Positions 23,126 to 36,667 are shown, counted from the stretch's first letter. The stretch: DNA of 64,000 nucleotides from Amia ocellicauda (GCF_036373705.1 NC_089864.1:14666001-14730000); one strand, 5' to 3'. Translations and numbers: made by a program. Notes: generated by a model from the sequence alone, not told the origin.

Positions 23126-25000
23126 AATACACATGCTACCCTGGAACAGCCTTGTTATTAAAAGGTCAAGATAGATGAGCAATCTATAAATTAGTAGGAA
23201 GCACACGTACTATGTGTATTTACTAATAAAATGCTATTCTAAAAATCAGTATTTTTTTTCTGGTTATTTGGTAATATTGCACAGTATTTTGTTATCAGCA
23301 ATAAAACATTAATCTTAATAGCACATTTTGTGGTGGTGCTGTTAGCTAGCCATGACATTACAATTTGAACCAGTGACATGAGGTCAATGCAATGCTATTT
23401 GTTAACCATTGCAGTGGTGTAAGATATCTATTTTAAAATATTATCAGAAGTGTCATAGTGAAACTGAAGGGGACAGCACAGTGCTGACAGTTACATCCAC
23501 TTCATGGTTCCTCTCACACTGGTCTGCAGCATTTGCACATCATCTCGACAGTGTGACATCAGCATGCAGGGTCTTGCAACTTGCATTTGCTTTTGCAGAA
23601 CAAATACAAAAAAGGGTCATCTGCAAAAGCAACTATAGTGCCCTAACCAGAGTTCCCCCTGTGGTCACTGCATCTCTCTCAGCTGCTATCTCAGCTACTG
23701 TTTGCTCCAGATGGGCATTGTCTTCTGCAAGCGAGAGCCTCTGCAGAGACAGCTGCAGGCGCTGAAGATATTTTGATAAGACCCTACATTTCTGGGAAGC
23801 ATAATTTAGTACCTCCCTCTTATATCGGCTATATCTGCTTAGTCCATCATACAGAGAACAATACATGTGCATTGTGTTTTGAGTTTTGGTATAAACCACA
23901 GTTTTAACATCTGACTTGTCATACAATGTCCATTATTTGAATTTAATCATATACACAAACCTGGAGAGTTTAAATGGGGGGATTTGTGAAAAACCTAAAA
24001 TTGTAATACGTAGTGAAGAGTCGTAGAAATCCAGAGAGAGAGAGAGATTTCCAATCAAAGGTTTTTATTACAAGCAGCTGCAAGGAAGAGGTTCAAGAGG
24101 CGATCTCAAGAACAGTCTTGGAGAAGTTACAAACTACAGGCACTTTTATGCTGACCAGTCAGGAGAGAAAGATAACAGAGGCCACATGTCTGTCCCGTGA
24201 TGAGTGCAAGTTCGGTTTCTGCCTGACAACTGCCCAGGAAGACCCATATATAGTCAAACCGGGAAGAATTAAAGCATAAATAATGTTCAATATAAGGGGG
24301 TTTGTACGATGTATCAAGCTCAAATTGCTGGAGAAAACTTATCAGACCCTGTTCCTCTGGGTATCAGGGTTGCACTATGGCACAGTACTGTAGCACAGTG
24401 AGACAGTGACCTTGTTTACACAGACACACAGGGAGAGAAATGCAGTTCATCATATAGCAAGACTACTTGGAAGGCACTGATATAGTTCTGTAGCTAATGG
24501 ATTAAATTAAGGTCCCACTGAGAATTTGTTTTGTTATTGTTGTTGAATGTTATTTTCTCTTAGATTAACTACTTTGCAGGTCAAATGATGACAGCAGTAC
24601 ATTTAAATGCATTTGGTTCCGTTGTTTCTTTTTTATTATTATTATAATGATTTCTGTACTGATGTAGTCTAACAGTAGTCCGGTATTTCCTCAGTCCAAT
24701 GAGGATCTATTCCTCATATGTGTTTTTATGACGTACTCTTGCTTAGAGTGTAACACATGAGTTTTTTGCCTCTTCATCTTGTATGCCAGAACACGCTCAT
24801 TTTGGATCACTGGTATACATTGTAGTGATCTGGGACTGTCGTGTGCTGCGTTTGTGTGTCTGTCAGTTCATTGTGTTGGGGGGTTGGTGCAGATTGTTTG
24901 TCGATTTTGTTTAGGGTAATTGTTCTAGCTTCCAGGGTTGGAGGTTAACCCTGGATGGGAACAGGGGGCACTGTGGAGCCATCCGGGTGGGGGCAGGGGA
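23125..25000. other. Intergenic, one unexplained open frame
   Basis: Contains a minus-strand open frame (23633-23926) whose end has heptad-like spacing (LQRLQLSLQRLSLAEDNAHL), suggesting a short coiled coil. No start context, splice sites or neighbours support a gene. A GA run lies near 24036. Confidence 0.4.
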
Positions 25001-25005
25001 AGAGA

Positions 25006-25814
25006 TACACTACATGGCTAAAAGTATGTGGACAGCTGCTCATGGAACATTTTATTCCAAAATCATGGGCATTAATATGGCGTTGGTCCCCTCCTTTGCT
25101 GCCATAACAGCCTCCACTCTTCTGAGGAGGCTTTCCACTAGATGTTGGAGCATTGCTGCGGGGATTTGCTTCCATTCAGTCACAAGAGCATTAGTGAGGT
25201 CGGGCACTGAAGTTGGGCGATCAGGCCTGGCTCACAGTTGGCATTCCAGTTCATCCCAAAGGTGTTTGACGGGGTTGAGGTCAGGGCCAGTCAAGTTCTT
25301 CCACACCGATCTCGACAAACCATTTCTGTATGGACCTGCTTTGAGCACAGGGTCATTGTCATGCTGAAACAGGAAGGGGCTTCCCCAAGTTGGAAGCACA
25401 AAATCGTCTAAAATGTCATTGTATGCTGTAGTGTTAAGATTTCCCTTCAGTGGAACTAAGGGGCCGAGCCTGAACCATGAAAAACAGCCGCAGACCATTA
25501 TTCCTCTTCCACCACACTGTACAATATGTATGCATTGGGGCAGGTAGTATTCTCCTGGCATTCGCCAAACCAGGGCAGCTCTAGCAGGGCAGAAATTTGA
25601 CTAACTGACCTGTTGGAAGGTGGTATCCTATGATGGTGCCATGTTGAAAGTCACTGAGCTCTTCAGTACAGCCCATTCTACTGCCGGTGTTTGTCTATGC
25701 AGAATGCATGGCTGTGTGCTTGATTTAATACACCTCCCAGCAAAGGGTGTGGCTGAAATAGTTGAATCCACTAATTAGCATGGGCGTCCATATACTTATG
25801 GCCATGTTAGTGTA
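25006..25814 (-). mobile_element. Tc1-like transposon remnant, 5' half deleted
   Basis: About 0.8 kb with imperfect terminal inverted repeats: TACACTACATGGCTAAAAGT on the left, and on the right, read in reverse, TACACTAACATGGCCATAAG. TA is at both ends. The minus-strand frame 25232-25561 keeps the transposase C-terminus ([21 protein letters not shown]). The DNA-binding domain is absent, and the Glu of the triad appears changed to Lys (NPVKHLW). Confidence 0.85.
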
Positions 25815-25819
25815 TATAG

Positions 25820-26500
25820 GGGTGCCCTGGTTCCCGCTGGAGAGAAATAGTTGGGAAGGAATTAACTTGTACCTGCAAGATAAACAAATGGCTGCCCCAT
25901 AGCATGAAACCATTTGATGGATCTACATTGGATCAATTTCATAACTCATTTAGGAAACACATAAAATACCTTGTCAATGGATGTGAGTAGGTGGGTGGCC
26001 TCAAATAGTCTCAAATATGAAATGCTTGAAAGAAACTGGTATGGGGCAAGAGTAGAGCAAATGAAACTGAGAAGCAAGATGTGCTTACAACTCTCACAGT
26101 TTGTGTAATTCTGGGTGTGTGCACAAGCCTGAAGTGCTGCCGTATGACTGTGTGGTATTGTATGACTTCCTTCTGTGGTCTGTATTTTACTACGCTTATA
26201 GGGTTGATTTACTGTTACAATGTTTTAACACTAGAGGGAGCCAAATGCCACACAATGCAGACATGTTTCTCAGGTGTCACAACGCTGCTCCTCCAGATGC
26301 ATTATGTTGTTCACTGACTTAGTCAACACCCACATTACACACAACCAGATTATGCAATAATGGTTTTTTTTTGGCACAATATTGGAAGTCATCGTTCCTA
26401 TGCATATCAATGCAGTAAAAATAAATAAATAAATATGATATCTATTGTTCTATTTCTTGCAAGACTGTTTTACGTACTTCTGCACACTATTCGGTGTCCA
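25820..26500. other. Intergenic downstream of IL26
   Basis: No gene seen. Overlapping short frames at 26081-26322 are not supported. A weak CTCF-like CACTAGAGGGAG is near 26230. Confidence 0.5.
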
Positions 26501-26520
26501 TATAAACCAACACAGTACAG

Positions 26521-26600
26521 TTTATTTTATGTTTTTATTTGTATTATAAATAAATAATAAATATTTGTAAAAGCATTTACAAATAATAAATAGACAATCA
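26521..26600 (-). promoter_or_regulatory. AU-rich element and polyadenylation signal of IL26
   Basis: On the minus strand TTATTTATT nonamers occur in 26540-26600, just upstream of AATAAA at 26521-26526 (TTTATT on the plus strand). Such AU-rich clusters mark short-lived cytokine transcripts. The implied 3' UTR is about 0.7 kb. Confidence 0.5.
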
Positions 26601-27249
26601 TCAATACATCCTTAGCAATATGAACACAATTCAATACACTTTACAAAGCATTATATATCTTTTCCTTAAGAAATACAAATATACACAATATGTGCACACG
26701 TCTGTAACAGCTCATGGTTCATCCCATATCATACCAACACTGAGGCAGGTAAATGAGACACTGTGTCCTACACAGGAGACACCAACAGGTAAAGCAATAT
26801 ATATTACTTAAAATATGAAAAATATATTATTAAATAACTTAATCTGTCAATTAAATAAAAAGTGTCTCACTGAAGAATACCTGTACCATTCAATATCTTA
26901 GCCTTATGAAAAGATGTTTCTTTTCCAACTAGAGTTTCCCTTTTAAAGCTGGGGCATCACTGTGGCTTGTGCATTACTCAGTCAGTACAGTAATAAACAG
27001 GAAGACAGTATAACAGGTTGTTACATTACAAGTGCTTTTGATAGTGGCAAGCTTTCTTAACCAATCGGACAATGGTAACAGTATGCAAAACTCTAATCTT
27101 CACTGAAGATTCACTGCTGAATTGCAATACATAATTGGAGGTCATAACAAGTATTGGTATAGACGATTACCCGTCTCACAGAGGGCCGAGCTGAGCAGAC
27201 CTCTGACTTTCACTTTCGGTTCTGATTGGTCCTTTTGCTCTGTGGTGTA

Positions 27250-29772
27250 TCACTTTTGCGACACTGTTTCTTTTTGTTTCTTTTTCTTCTCTGGATGCAT
27301 GTAGGTACTGACCCAGTCGACCACTGTTTCCAGCTCTCCGATGGCCTTATACACTCCTTGGATGTCCAGCTGGCGAATGACAACACAGAAGTTTAATAGC
27401 AGGTCGTGTTTGGCATGCATCTGTCTCTATCTAGTCCTAATTAAGTCTTCAGAATAAAAAGGAGTACTTGTTGAGGTGTATCAAGCTTACCTCAATAAAC
27501 GTCTCCTTCATTCTTTTGATCATCCTGCGGTCTTTGGAGGAAACGGTGCTGGGATACAGGCTCAACTGCAAGAGAAGAGGCGTTGTTGGGTTAAGGTACG
27601 CCAGTCAACCTTAGATTGTAGATTGAAGGAGACCATGCACCTTATAAAGACGCTTTAAAAAAGAAACCCATCCAAACACATCTGTATACACTGTGTGTTG
27701 CTGTAACGCCATCGCCATGGAGTGCATTATGGTCTTATCTCACCAGACCTGCATCAAATATGTATTTTCTGTATTTCCAATTACTTCAAATACTTTTCCA
27801 AAATCTTATTTTAAAAATCTTACAATCTCATTTGTACATCACAACAAACTGATGTTTGCAGAAGTTTCTACCTTTCTTTGTGTTGTAGTTAAACTGTTAA
27901 CAGTATTATGATTAGCACTGACTATATGTGTTGTGTGTGCAAGGTAGATATTTTTCCAGCAGTGCAAGCAGTAGCTCAACTTCGAATAACAAACAAATTG
28001 TTGTTTTTGTGTTATTTGACTTTTGGGACACACAGAATACGTTTCTCCCTCTCTCCTTGTTGGGACTGTTGTGTTAATGTTGTGCTACGTTTATGTTATT
28101 GTGATGTACAAATAGGGGTATATGTTCAATTACAACCCATTCAGTCAAATACAAATGACTGACAATGGAGAATATCATATACTAGTGAAAAAACATAATT
28201 GAAGTGTTTGCAAATACATATCAATACTTTTAACAAAGTATTTTTAAATACAGTCAATTAGTACTTGTCAAACAGGATACAATTTGAATTTTTTTAAATG
28301 CAAAATGGAAACAGTATTTTATGTCATTAAAAATGCAGAAATACAAACATGTGATGGTATTTGACTCTCACTGCCTGAATGAAGAGAAATTCATCAAACA
28401 TTTCAGAAACTACTCATACAGTGTTGTGCCTAGAAACAGATTTCAGGTTGTCTGTTGCTCAGCAGGAGACACAGCTTCTAATATTTTTAAAATGAGAAAA
28501 TAATGAGCAACCAGAGCCACTATTTGTTTTCACTGACACTTGCATACCAACATCGCATCAGTAGGGAGTGTTACAGTAGATGGTTTATGATCTGCAAGCC
28601 TTGTACCCTGTACCACTGAAATCTGTTTAGCTTTTCCTCTGCATAAAATAAAATATCACTGGAGAATATACACACAGATGTTTATTCGTCAGCAGCTACA
28701 TTATTATGATGATGATGATGATTTTGATTAGGTAAGCATTCTCTGACATTTCAGAAACCGAGAGGATGAAAAATGTGTCCTTATATTCTTTATTGCTGAA
28801 CCATACTGCATTTACATTGGTTTATAATGTTTTGATGAATCTGCTTCATCTCAACATCTGCAGTTCCAGTGCACTACATTGTCTATGTGTTTGTTTTGTT
28901 TAATAATGTGATGTATACTATCCTGTTCAATACCACCAGTTGCTGAACTGCTGAGTTAGATCCCTGATCACTGGGCCAAGGATATAAATAACCACCTGTT
29001 TTCAAGTACAATGTATATTGTAATAGTTATGTTGACCATGCAAATCAATATTTTACTATAACTTAACAAATACTTACACAGTGTTCAAAGTCCTTTTTCA
29101 ACCTGGTCAGGTAATTGAATATGTTTTTATCTGCAATGTCAACCTGTGCTTTCTTGAACACGTCCTTGATGTAGAAATCCAACAGCTCTTTTAACACAGA
29201 GCTTCCTTTTGATTTCTGCATGGGAACAAACATCACATTGTAATATCATTGTACACCATTAGCCTCATATAAATATATATCAATACACATATGGGCTAGA
29301 AACATAAAAACCTTGACCCAGCAGTGAGTGGCAAATGATGAAGTTGTAACTTGGACATAGTTTAATGTCAATATATATTAAATATATGACCACAAATCTG
29401 CAGGCACACACATAAGGTAAGAGTTATCACCCCAAATGGGATGCATGCTTACCTTCACAGACTTCCCAAATTTGGGCAGCAGCTTCTTGTGTTTAATCTC
29501 ATCCCTCTGCAAGACAAGAGCAGTTTTAAACCTCCAAACACACGCACACAACCGTATGCAAGCATCACAATAGCAGTGCAGTGCTGTTCACTCACCGGGA
29601 CGCTGCTTTTCAGGCGGCCGGACATCTCAAACAGCTCAGTGAGCATGCTCCTGGGGACGTGCTTCTGCAGGCACTCCCGGGCCCCCAGGCCCCTCTCCTT
29701 GGCACCGCAGGGGCCCGAGAGCTGCTGCAGCATCAGCAACAGGAGCGCCGCGGCCGCAGACAGGGCTTTCAT
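27250..29772 (-). CDS. il26: Interleukin-26, 5 exons, 187 aa
   Basis: IL-10-family helical cytokine, in mammals signalling through IL20R1/IL10R2. Coding exons are 29596-29772, 29453-29506, 29078-29215, 27491-27565 and 27250-27369 (59, 18, 46, 25 and 39 codons plus stop), all introns phase 0. The ATG at 29772 starts a signal peptide (MKALSAAAALLLLML) cleaved near residue 24. Matches to human IL-26 include the helix A region ending in GRLKSSVP, the LLDFYIKDVF helix, FEHC followed by the RRMIKRMKETF block, and GVYKAIGELETVVDWV. The C-terminus ends in a Lys-rich tail (PEKKKKQKE), fitting the strongly basic character of IL-26. Only two cysteines remain in the mature chain (34 and 123). The leader has a 20-codon upstream ORF from 29843. 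A TATA box is at 29876-29882. Gene order supports IL-26 over IL-22. Confidence 0.92.
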
Positions 29773-29875
29773 CCTGTCTGTTAGTGTGATAAGGGCTTTT
29801 GTGGGTGAGGCAGTGTAGCTCTGTGTGCCCTTGCACTGCACATCCACCGATGGTACTAATAGCGCAGCGGAGCGC

Positions 29876-29882
29876 TTTTATA
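29876..29882 (-). promoter_or_regulatory. TATA box of IL26
   Basis: TATAAAA on the minus strand, 104 bp upstream of the IL26 ATG, in GC-rich flanking sequence. Predicted cap site is near 29850. Confidence 0.65.
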
Positions 29883-29889
29883 CACCTCA

Positions 29890-30890
29890 GCCCGCTTTGT
29901 GAAAACTCCCCACGCATGACGCGCCGGGGCTCTGCGCTGTTACCGGCAGCCTGCCTGTGAAATCCCAGTCCTGCCTGAGATGCGACCAGCCCCGCAATCT
30001 TGTCTGCTTTTCAATGGTATTCGTTACTATGTGGTTGAATCCAGCTGGTGTTTGATTCACTGTGGTTTGCTTTCTAGTGAAAGTGCTTCACACACGGTTT
30101 TAAATCGGTGCAGCAAAACTGAGCAGCCGACCGGGCTGTCCCCTCGGAGATGAGAAAAACAAGAGAAAGAAACTTTTCTTATAAAGTACATTTTGTTTAA
30201 TGAACATTATCAGAGGTTCAGACGAAACGTCACAACTGCATGCACCCACATTCGTTGTTTATATGTGGTATATATGTTATGTGTACAGCAAACAGGTGTG
30301 ATCAAGTAGAGATATATTAATATTATGTATGCTCTCCTGCGAAATTGCACTTTATCTAGTTTTCGTTGTGCAGCTTGCTTATGCATTGCTAGTACTCGTG
30401 TTGTTTATGTCGTCCACCCCCATGTCCCTTCTCCCTGAGCTCTTGACTGACTTCACATCTTGTCTGCAATTATTAGTGCACAGATCTAGGTTATAGGGCT
30501 TGTATTAACTGTATATTTTTATTTTGTCATTTGTACTATGCTAGACTTGCACTTTTATGATGCTCTTATGTCTGCTAAGAAATAAATAATAATAAAACAA
30601 TACTATCTCTCTCTCTCTCTCATATGTATAATTCTTCGCAATTGTCGAAATTTCCTTCATTTTAAAAATAAAATACAAATGTTCACCAAAACCTTAAAAC
30701 CGAGCTAAAATAGCTGTATATTTGATTTGTATAACAATGTAGTATTATTATTATATATTAATGTCTTATTAATTATTATTAGACAAGTTTTCTCTGACAC
30801 ATTGAAGAAAGCCATGGTGGTGAAGTTTGCATTTTTGTCCTTATAATGTTGCTTAATTACATTGGCATGACCGTTGACTTATTTTTAAAA
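29890..30890. other. IL26 upstream region
   Basis: GC-rich for about 100 bp next to the promoter, then AT-rich. A (CT)n tract is at 30606-30621. No other gene seen. Confidence 0.5.
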
Positions 30891-30897
30891 ATGGACT

Positions 30898-30959
30898 TAC
30901 AGCTCTGGGAAAAATTGAGACCACTTAACACTGATCTCTTAATTATTTCCAGAGCTGTA
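30898..30959. mobile_element. Minimal inverted-repeat element
   Basis: A 62-bp sequence with ends TACAGCTCTGGGAAAAA and TTTCCAGAGCTGTA. The same terminal repeats bound the longer element at 42385-42620, so this is an internally deleted member of that family. Confidence 0.75.
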
Positions 30960-30964
30960 TATAA

Positions 30965-33850
30965 AATGAACAACTGCATGTTTATAGGTAATTTGAATCC
31001 ACATCCATTGCATCTACTGCAGAGACTCATGCAGGACATGGACAAGAGGAGGATTATTGTGTGAGGATGGTATGTATCTATTTTTTGTTTAAAGTCAAAG
31101 GATAGTTATTAAATTGGTTTCAATGACTGAGTCAAAGTATATTCACCTCAGGTGGAACCTCCTTAGGCATGTCCTTGTGCCGTGAAGGTTTGACATAATC
31201 CTGCAGACAGCAAGTGTGTTAAAGGACATCATTATTATGAGAAAGGAGATATTTCATTTACATTGGATTCGTAATTTAACCTGATCCTGATCTTCTTAAA
31301 ATGTTTCTCAGATGTCCTGAGGGCGTCAGTCCAGCTCTGGACTGAACGTTTGTGTACTGAACTGATGGATTTATGAAAAGTTTTTGCTGCCAAAACTTTA
31401 CGTTAATAGAGCTGTTTTGGCAAGTTTCAGATAGCATTGCTCAGCAGTACCTATGTGACTGTACATGGCATCGATATATTAAATAAGCACAATTCAGCAC
31501 TTCTGGATAAAAATCAGGTCTTCCAGTTTCATAACTCAACTTACATTTCCAAATTCTTATATAATTGCCTTTGTAGGACATTGAAGAAGGTGGCTTTTAC
31601 AATTAGATATACAACATAGGGTGACTGAGTGGGACGCAAACAACATGCTTTATTAAATCTGCAACTTTCTCAAATGAGGTCAATCAGACAGTTAGATATG
31701 ACCCAGATTAGAGAAGTGGAAGAATTCTTTCCAGTAAAGCACGACTGCATGTCAACAAAAGCCATTATGCATGAATGTTGCAGTGTATGTACTCAAAAAA
31801 GGATTGTAATATGTGTCGTGTACACCTCAAATGTGGCCAGATCCAGACCCTGAGAACTTTCGACTGTTTTTTCTGTTTTGGTTGTGATTGCCTCTGACCT
31901 TTCAGTTATTTCATTGAACTCATTATTATTTTTCTTCCCATGCAGGTGATATAAACATGCTTTGAGAATGTTCTATTTATTAATAGCTAAATACCATCGG
32001 AACCAGTGTAGTACTAAAACAAATCAGACATAATTTACCATCAGATATTTCAAACCACAGATAAGCTTGTTGGATGCAATGCCTTGTAGGCATCAGGTGT
32101 AAGCTGGTGATCATTCAGAAACAAAATATCCAGTGAAGGTTAAGGAACAGATGTAACAGATGATATCTTTAAATATGTATCTGTATGGATAGATAAACAG
32201 ATTTGGAAAAAAAAGATGAGACGTTGATGTGAACCTCAAAGGAAGTGAGCCTAAAGATGTGACCTTACATGCCTTTTAACTAAATGACTCAACAGCCCCA
32301 GATCTGCAGAGATGTGACTCAGATGTGCAGCCAGCGCTGAACTCTCCTTACTGGCTATTTTGACAAAGAAACCCAACCTGTTTAAAGCTGGAAATCATTT
32401 CCAAAGACAGTATGTGTTTATTGAGCTAATTTAACTTATTTCCTAGTGGCACTACTTATCTTGATATGAAATTGCCAAAAAGTGCTACATAATAGGGACA
32501 GGTTCTTTTTTTGCCGGTGTTGTCACTTTAAGGCGCAGAAAAGGAGGAACGCCATGTTCTGTAGATGTCAGCGTGGATAGTGAAGAGAGTTGCACAATAA
32601 TTTCAAACCCCACAGGTACAAGGTTATATTTATGTAGTGGTTTGAAAGGCACCTTGTGTGCAGTAGGTTGTAGTGCTGTCTGTGCCCAAACATGAGCATG
32701 GCATGGGCCTTATAGTTGAAACTAATTAAAAGAGAAGGCAGGAAGGATGGAAGTTTGGAAGATGGAAGGAAGAAAAAAAACAAAGGAATTTCATTAACAT
32801 CTTAATTTGGAAAATCTATGTTATTGTCTCATCTGGGCAATCCCCCACCTGACTCACTTTTGCCATGCTTGCTTAACTGTTTACACATTGGTCGGTTCTC
32901 CTAAAACCCAACCAGGAACTGTTTATTCAAGACTGTTTGCTGTAAAGGCTATCTCTGTCAGATCACATAACTACTCCATTATTGCCTAGACTTCCACCAC
33001 ACCTCCCGAGTTGTGGACAGACTTCCTGCTTGGGTTTTTTCATAGCCTAGATGTGTAATTTTTCTGTTCTTTCTTCACTCGTGATGCCGCCGTGCTTTGT
33101 CATCTCTGGACTTCACACCTTTTGTGTTGTTTTTGGCAGTGCGTGTGATAGGAAGCAGAAAACAGAATGGAATGCATAATTGGATTTTCACTTTCAAGGA
33201 ATCGGGTTGGATGGATGAGATCATTTGCATGGAAAGTTTTCACAATGAGTTGCGACGTTGAATGCTTGTTATAAAGACAATGCCTGTTTTTGTAAGGCTT
33301 TGATACAGAATTGGGTTCTGATTTACAGTAAGCTGGTACAGATACCTATCCTGTTTCAATCATTATGTAACCTTTTTGTTGTTGGTAGTCTCACTCACAT
33401 TACGGGATTGTTATTGTAATGCATCCTTCTACTTTCTAACAAGTAATCATCTGCATTCTTCTGACAGTCATATTGTCCTTTAATTGAATTTAGTTGGCTT
33501 ATTTATTTATTTAGTCAATATTATCAGAAAGCAGAGCAAGTGCAATTCCTGTGAAATAATATCACATTGTGCAATGCAGTCTCCATGAAGCAGGGAACTT
33601 GTGAAACAATAAATATTCCCTTGTGTGAAATATGATCGGTGTTCATTTTATTTACAGTGTAAAATAGTTAGTGTCATTTCCACTTTGTTTCATTTGTGAC
33701 TGTTTCTTGAGAAATAATTGATGACTTACAGTATCTCAGAGATCGAGCTACACAATAAGTCTTCTGTGTTTTATAAAACCTAATATATCCTGGAATCACA
33801 TTTTACTTGCTCAATAATTAGTCAATTGTATTATTCTCATGGTTATGGGA
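30965..33850. other. IL26-IL22 intergenic
   Basis: No gene identified. An exon-like 54-nt stretch with good splice sites is at 31147-31200 (minus strand). Other open frames, such as 31629-31853, are short and unsupported. Confidence 0.5.
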
Positions 33851-33857
33851 TTATATG

Positions 33858-34215
33858 CAGTATTGTGCAAAAGTATTTACCCACTGTGTGATTTTCTACA
33901 TTTTTGCACATTTGGTCACATCTTTTTGTGAGTTGTAGTTGTGTGTAGAGGAAATCGGAGAGAAACAGACCTAGTCCAGACCTGAACCCCATTGAGATGT
34001 TGTGGCAGGACCTGAAACAAGTTCACGCTCCCCACAAATGTCACTGAGTTGAAGAAGATATGCATGGAGGTGTGGGCCACAATTCCTCCACAGCGCTGAG
34101 AGAGACTAATCAAAAACTACAAGATTGCAGTTATTGCTGCTAAAGGTGGTGTAGCCACCAGTTATTGAGTCTAAAGGCTGGTTGCTTTTTCATGTGGGGG
34201 CATTGGGTGTTGCAT
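33858..34215 (+). mobile_element. Tc1-like transposase remnant
   Basis: Starts with a terminal-repeat-like AGTATTGTGCAAAAGTATTT. Near 33970 it encodes PDLNPIEMLWQDL, the block with the catalytic Glu of Tc1 transposases, followed by stops and frameshifts. Most of the transposase is deleted. Confidence 0.75.
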
Positions 34216-34219
34216 AACC

Positions 34220-35330
34220 ATAATAAATCAATGAAATATGGGTCCTGTTTGATCTAATATTAGGTTTTGGTCACATTGGAAAGAATATGTGTGAACGACA
34301 GATCCACATTTTGAGATAAAATTGACTACAGGCATCTGTAGTGACCACTTCACACACAGCACTAACAAATACTGATAATTTCCAGCTGATTGTCCCACTG
34401 TGAGGCAAGAAGCAGAGTGAGCAAGTCTTATTTTCATACTCCCAGAGGAAAGGCTTCAGGGAGTGCGAACATTAGGCACGTTTATTGCTTTTTCTGCATT
34501 TATAAGTGCGATTACTCAGTGTCCATTCAGAGGCATTGTTCCCCCAAAAATTATGATCATGATTATTATTGTTGTTGTCATAGGATTGTTTTAAGTTTTT
34601 GGATGAAGATAATTATCAGTATTTGTTATTTTATTTGTTTTTGCTTCTTCTTGGTTTCTGCTGTTAAAGTTTAACATATAAACTAGTTTTCCTCCCAAAA
34701 GTGTACTTTTCTTGGAATACATGGATATATTTATGAATGTATATGTATATTTATCATTATATATATATATATAATTAACACCAACATACAAGTAAACAAG
34801 TTATTTAAAATGTTTTATCTCAATATACTGCAGTTTTGTACAAATCCATAAGTTCTTCAAAATGTGCTTTTATTTTATTTTTGTTTTCTTCAATGTGAAA
34901 CAAAACAACACAAAATGACTGTAATGGTGTAAAACTGCCACTAGAGTGTGGACCATTTCCATCAGACATTTCCTGCAAAAACCTGGATCACTTCAAATCT
35001 GTGATCTCTTCCACTTCATGAGGTCCTGTTGTCTGTTAGTATTACTCTTGTATTGGAAGCCCACCATTTAGAAAACAGAGATTATAATTCGTGGTCGTTA
35101 GAATGAAGTTTTGATTTAATCCAGCCCTAACTTTACCCTTACTAGTTCAATCTCATTAAAAAAAAGACACACAATTCATTTTAGATAGTGACACATTCTC
35201 TGCTCAGGATAGCAGTTGAATTTGATTTAGTTTTGCTTTTGTTACTGGTCTTTCTATTAATTACAGCAGTGCAGACTGTTTAATAAATCCACTACTTGAC
35301 TAATGGCCAATATTAGAATTACTACCAAAT
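34220..35330. other. Intergenic, no gene recognised
   Basis: AT-rich, with a short (AT)n near 34758. Nothing else can be supported. Confidence 0.55.
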
Positions 35331-35331
35331 A

Positions 35332-36667
35332 TATGCTACCGTTCAAAAGTTTGGGGTCAAATTTCCTTGTTTGTGAATGTTTTGTCCATTAAAATAACAT
35401 ACAATTGATCAGAAATACAGTGTAGACATTGTTAATGTTGTAAATGACAATTGTAGCTGGAAACGGCTGATTTGTAATGGAATATCTACATAGGCGTACA
35501 GAGGCCCATTATCAGCAACCATCAGTCCTGTGATCCAATGGCACGTTGTGTTTGCTAATCCACGTTTATCACTTTAAAAGGCTAATTGATCATTATGAAA
35601 CCCTTTTGCAATTATGTTAGCACAGCTGAAAACTGTTGTGCTGATTAAAGCAGCAATAATACTGGCCTTCTTTAGACTAGTTGAGTATCTGCAGCATCAA
35701 CAATTGTGGGTTTGATGACAGGCTCAAAATGGCCAGAAACAGATAACTTTCTTCTGAAACTCGTCAGTCTATACTTGTTCTGAGAAATGAAGGCTATTCC
35801 ATGTGAGAAATTGCCAAGAAACTGAAGATCTCGTACAACGCTGTGTACTACTCCCTTCACAGAACAGCGCAAACTGGCTCTAACCATAATAGAAAGAGGA
35901 GCGGGAGGCCCCGGTGCACAACTGAGCAACAGGACAAATACATTAGAGTGTCTAGTCTGAGAAACAGACGCCTCACAGGTCCTCAACTGGCAGCTTCATT
36001 AAATAGTACCTGCAAAACACCAGTCTCAACATCAACAGTGAAGAGGCGACTCCGGGATGCTGGCCTTCTAGGCAGAGATGCAAAGAAAAAGCCATATCTC
36101 AGACTGGCCAATAAAAAGAAAAGATTAAGATGGGCATAAGAACACAGACACTGGACAGAAGAAGTTTGGAAAAAAGTGTCATGGACAGACAAAGTTTGAG
36201 GTGTTCGGATCACAAAGAAGAACATTCGTGAGACACAGACCAAATGAAAAGATGCTGGAGGAGTGCTTGATGCCATCTGTCAAGCATGGTGGAGGCAATG
36301 TGATGGTCTGGGGGTGCTTGGTGGTGGTAAAGTGGGAGATTTGTACAGGGTAAAAGGGATCTTGAAGAAGGAAGGCTATCACTCCATTTTGCAATGCCAT
36401 GTCATACCCAGTGGACGGCGCTTGATTGGAGCCAATTTCCTCCTACAACAGGACAATGACCCAAAGCACAGCTCCAAACTATGCAAGAACTATTTAGGGA
36501 AGAAGCAGTCAGCTGGTGTTCTGTCTATAATGGAGTGGCCAGCACAGTCACCACATCTCAACCCTATTGAGCTGTTTTGGGAGCAGTTTGGCCGTATGGT
36601 ACGTAAGAAGTGCCCATCAATAAATGTCAAACCTGTCACTTTTAAGTACAAAACAAATCAGTATTGA
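35332..36667 (+). mobile_element. Decayed Tc1-like transposon, 3' end missing
   Basis: The left terminal repeat begins GCTACCGTTCAAAAGTTTGG. Transposase fragments read on the plus strand: a DNA-binding part at 35843-36139 (KRSGRPRCTTEQQDKYI, NKKKRLRWA), then a stop, and a catalytic part at 36263-36667 with LLQQDNDPKH and SPHLNPIELFWEQ, where the usual SPDLNP Asp has become His. Several stops separate the parts. No right terminal repeat follows the last coding block. Confidence 0.85.
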
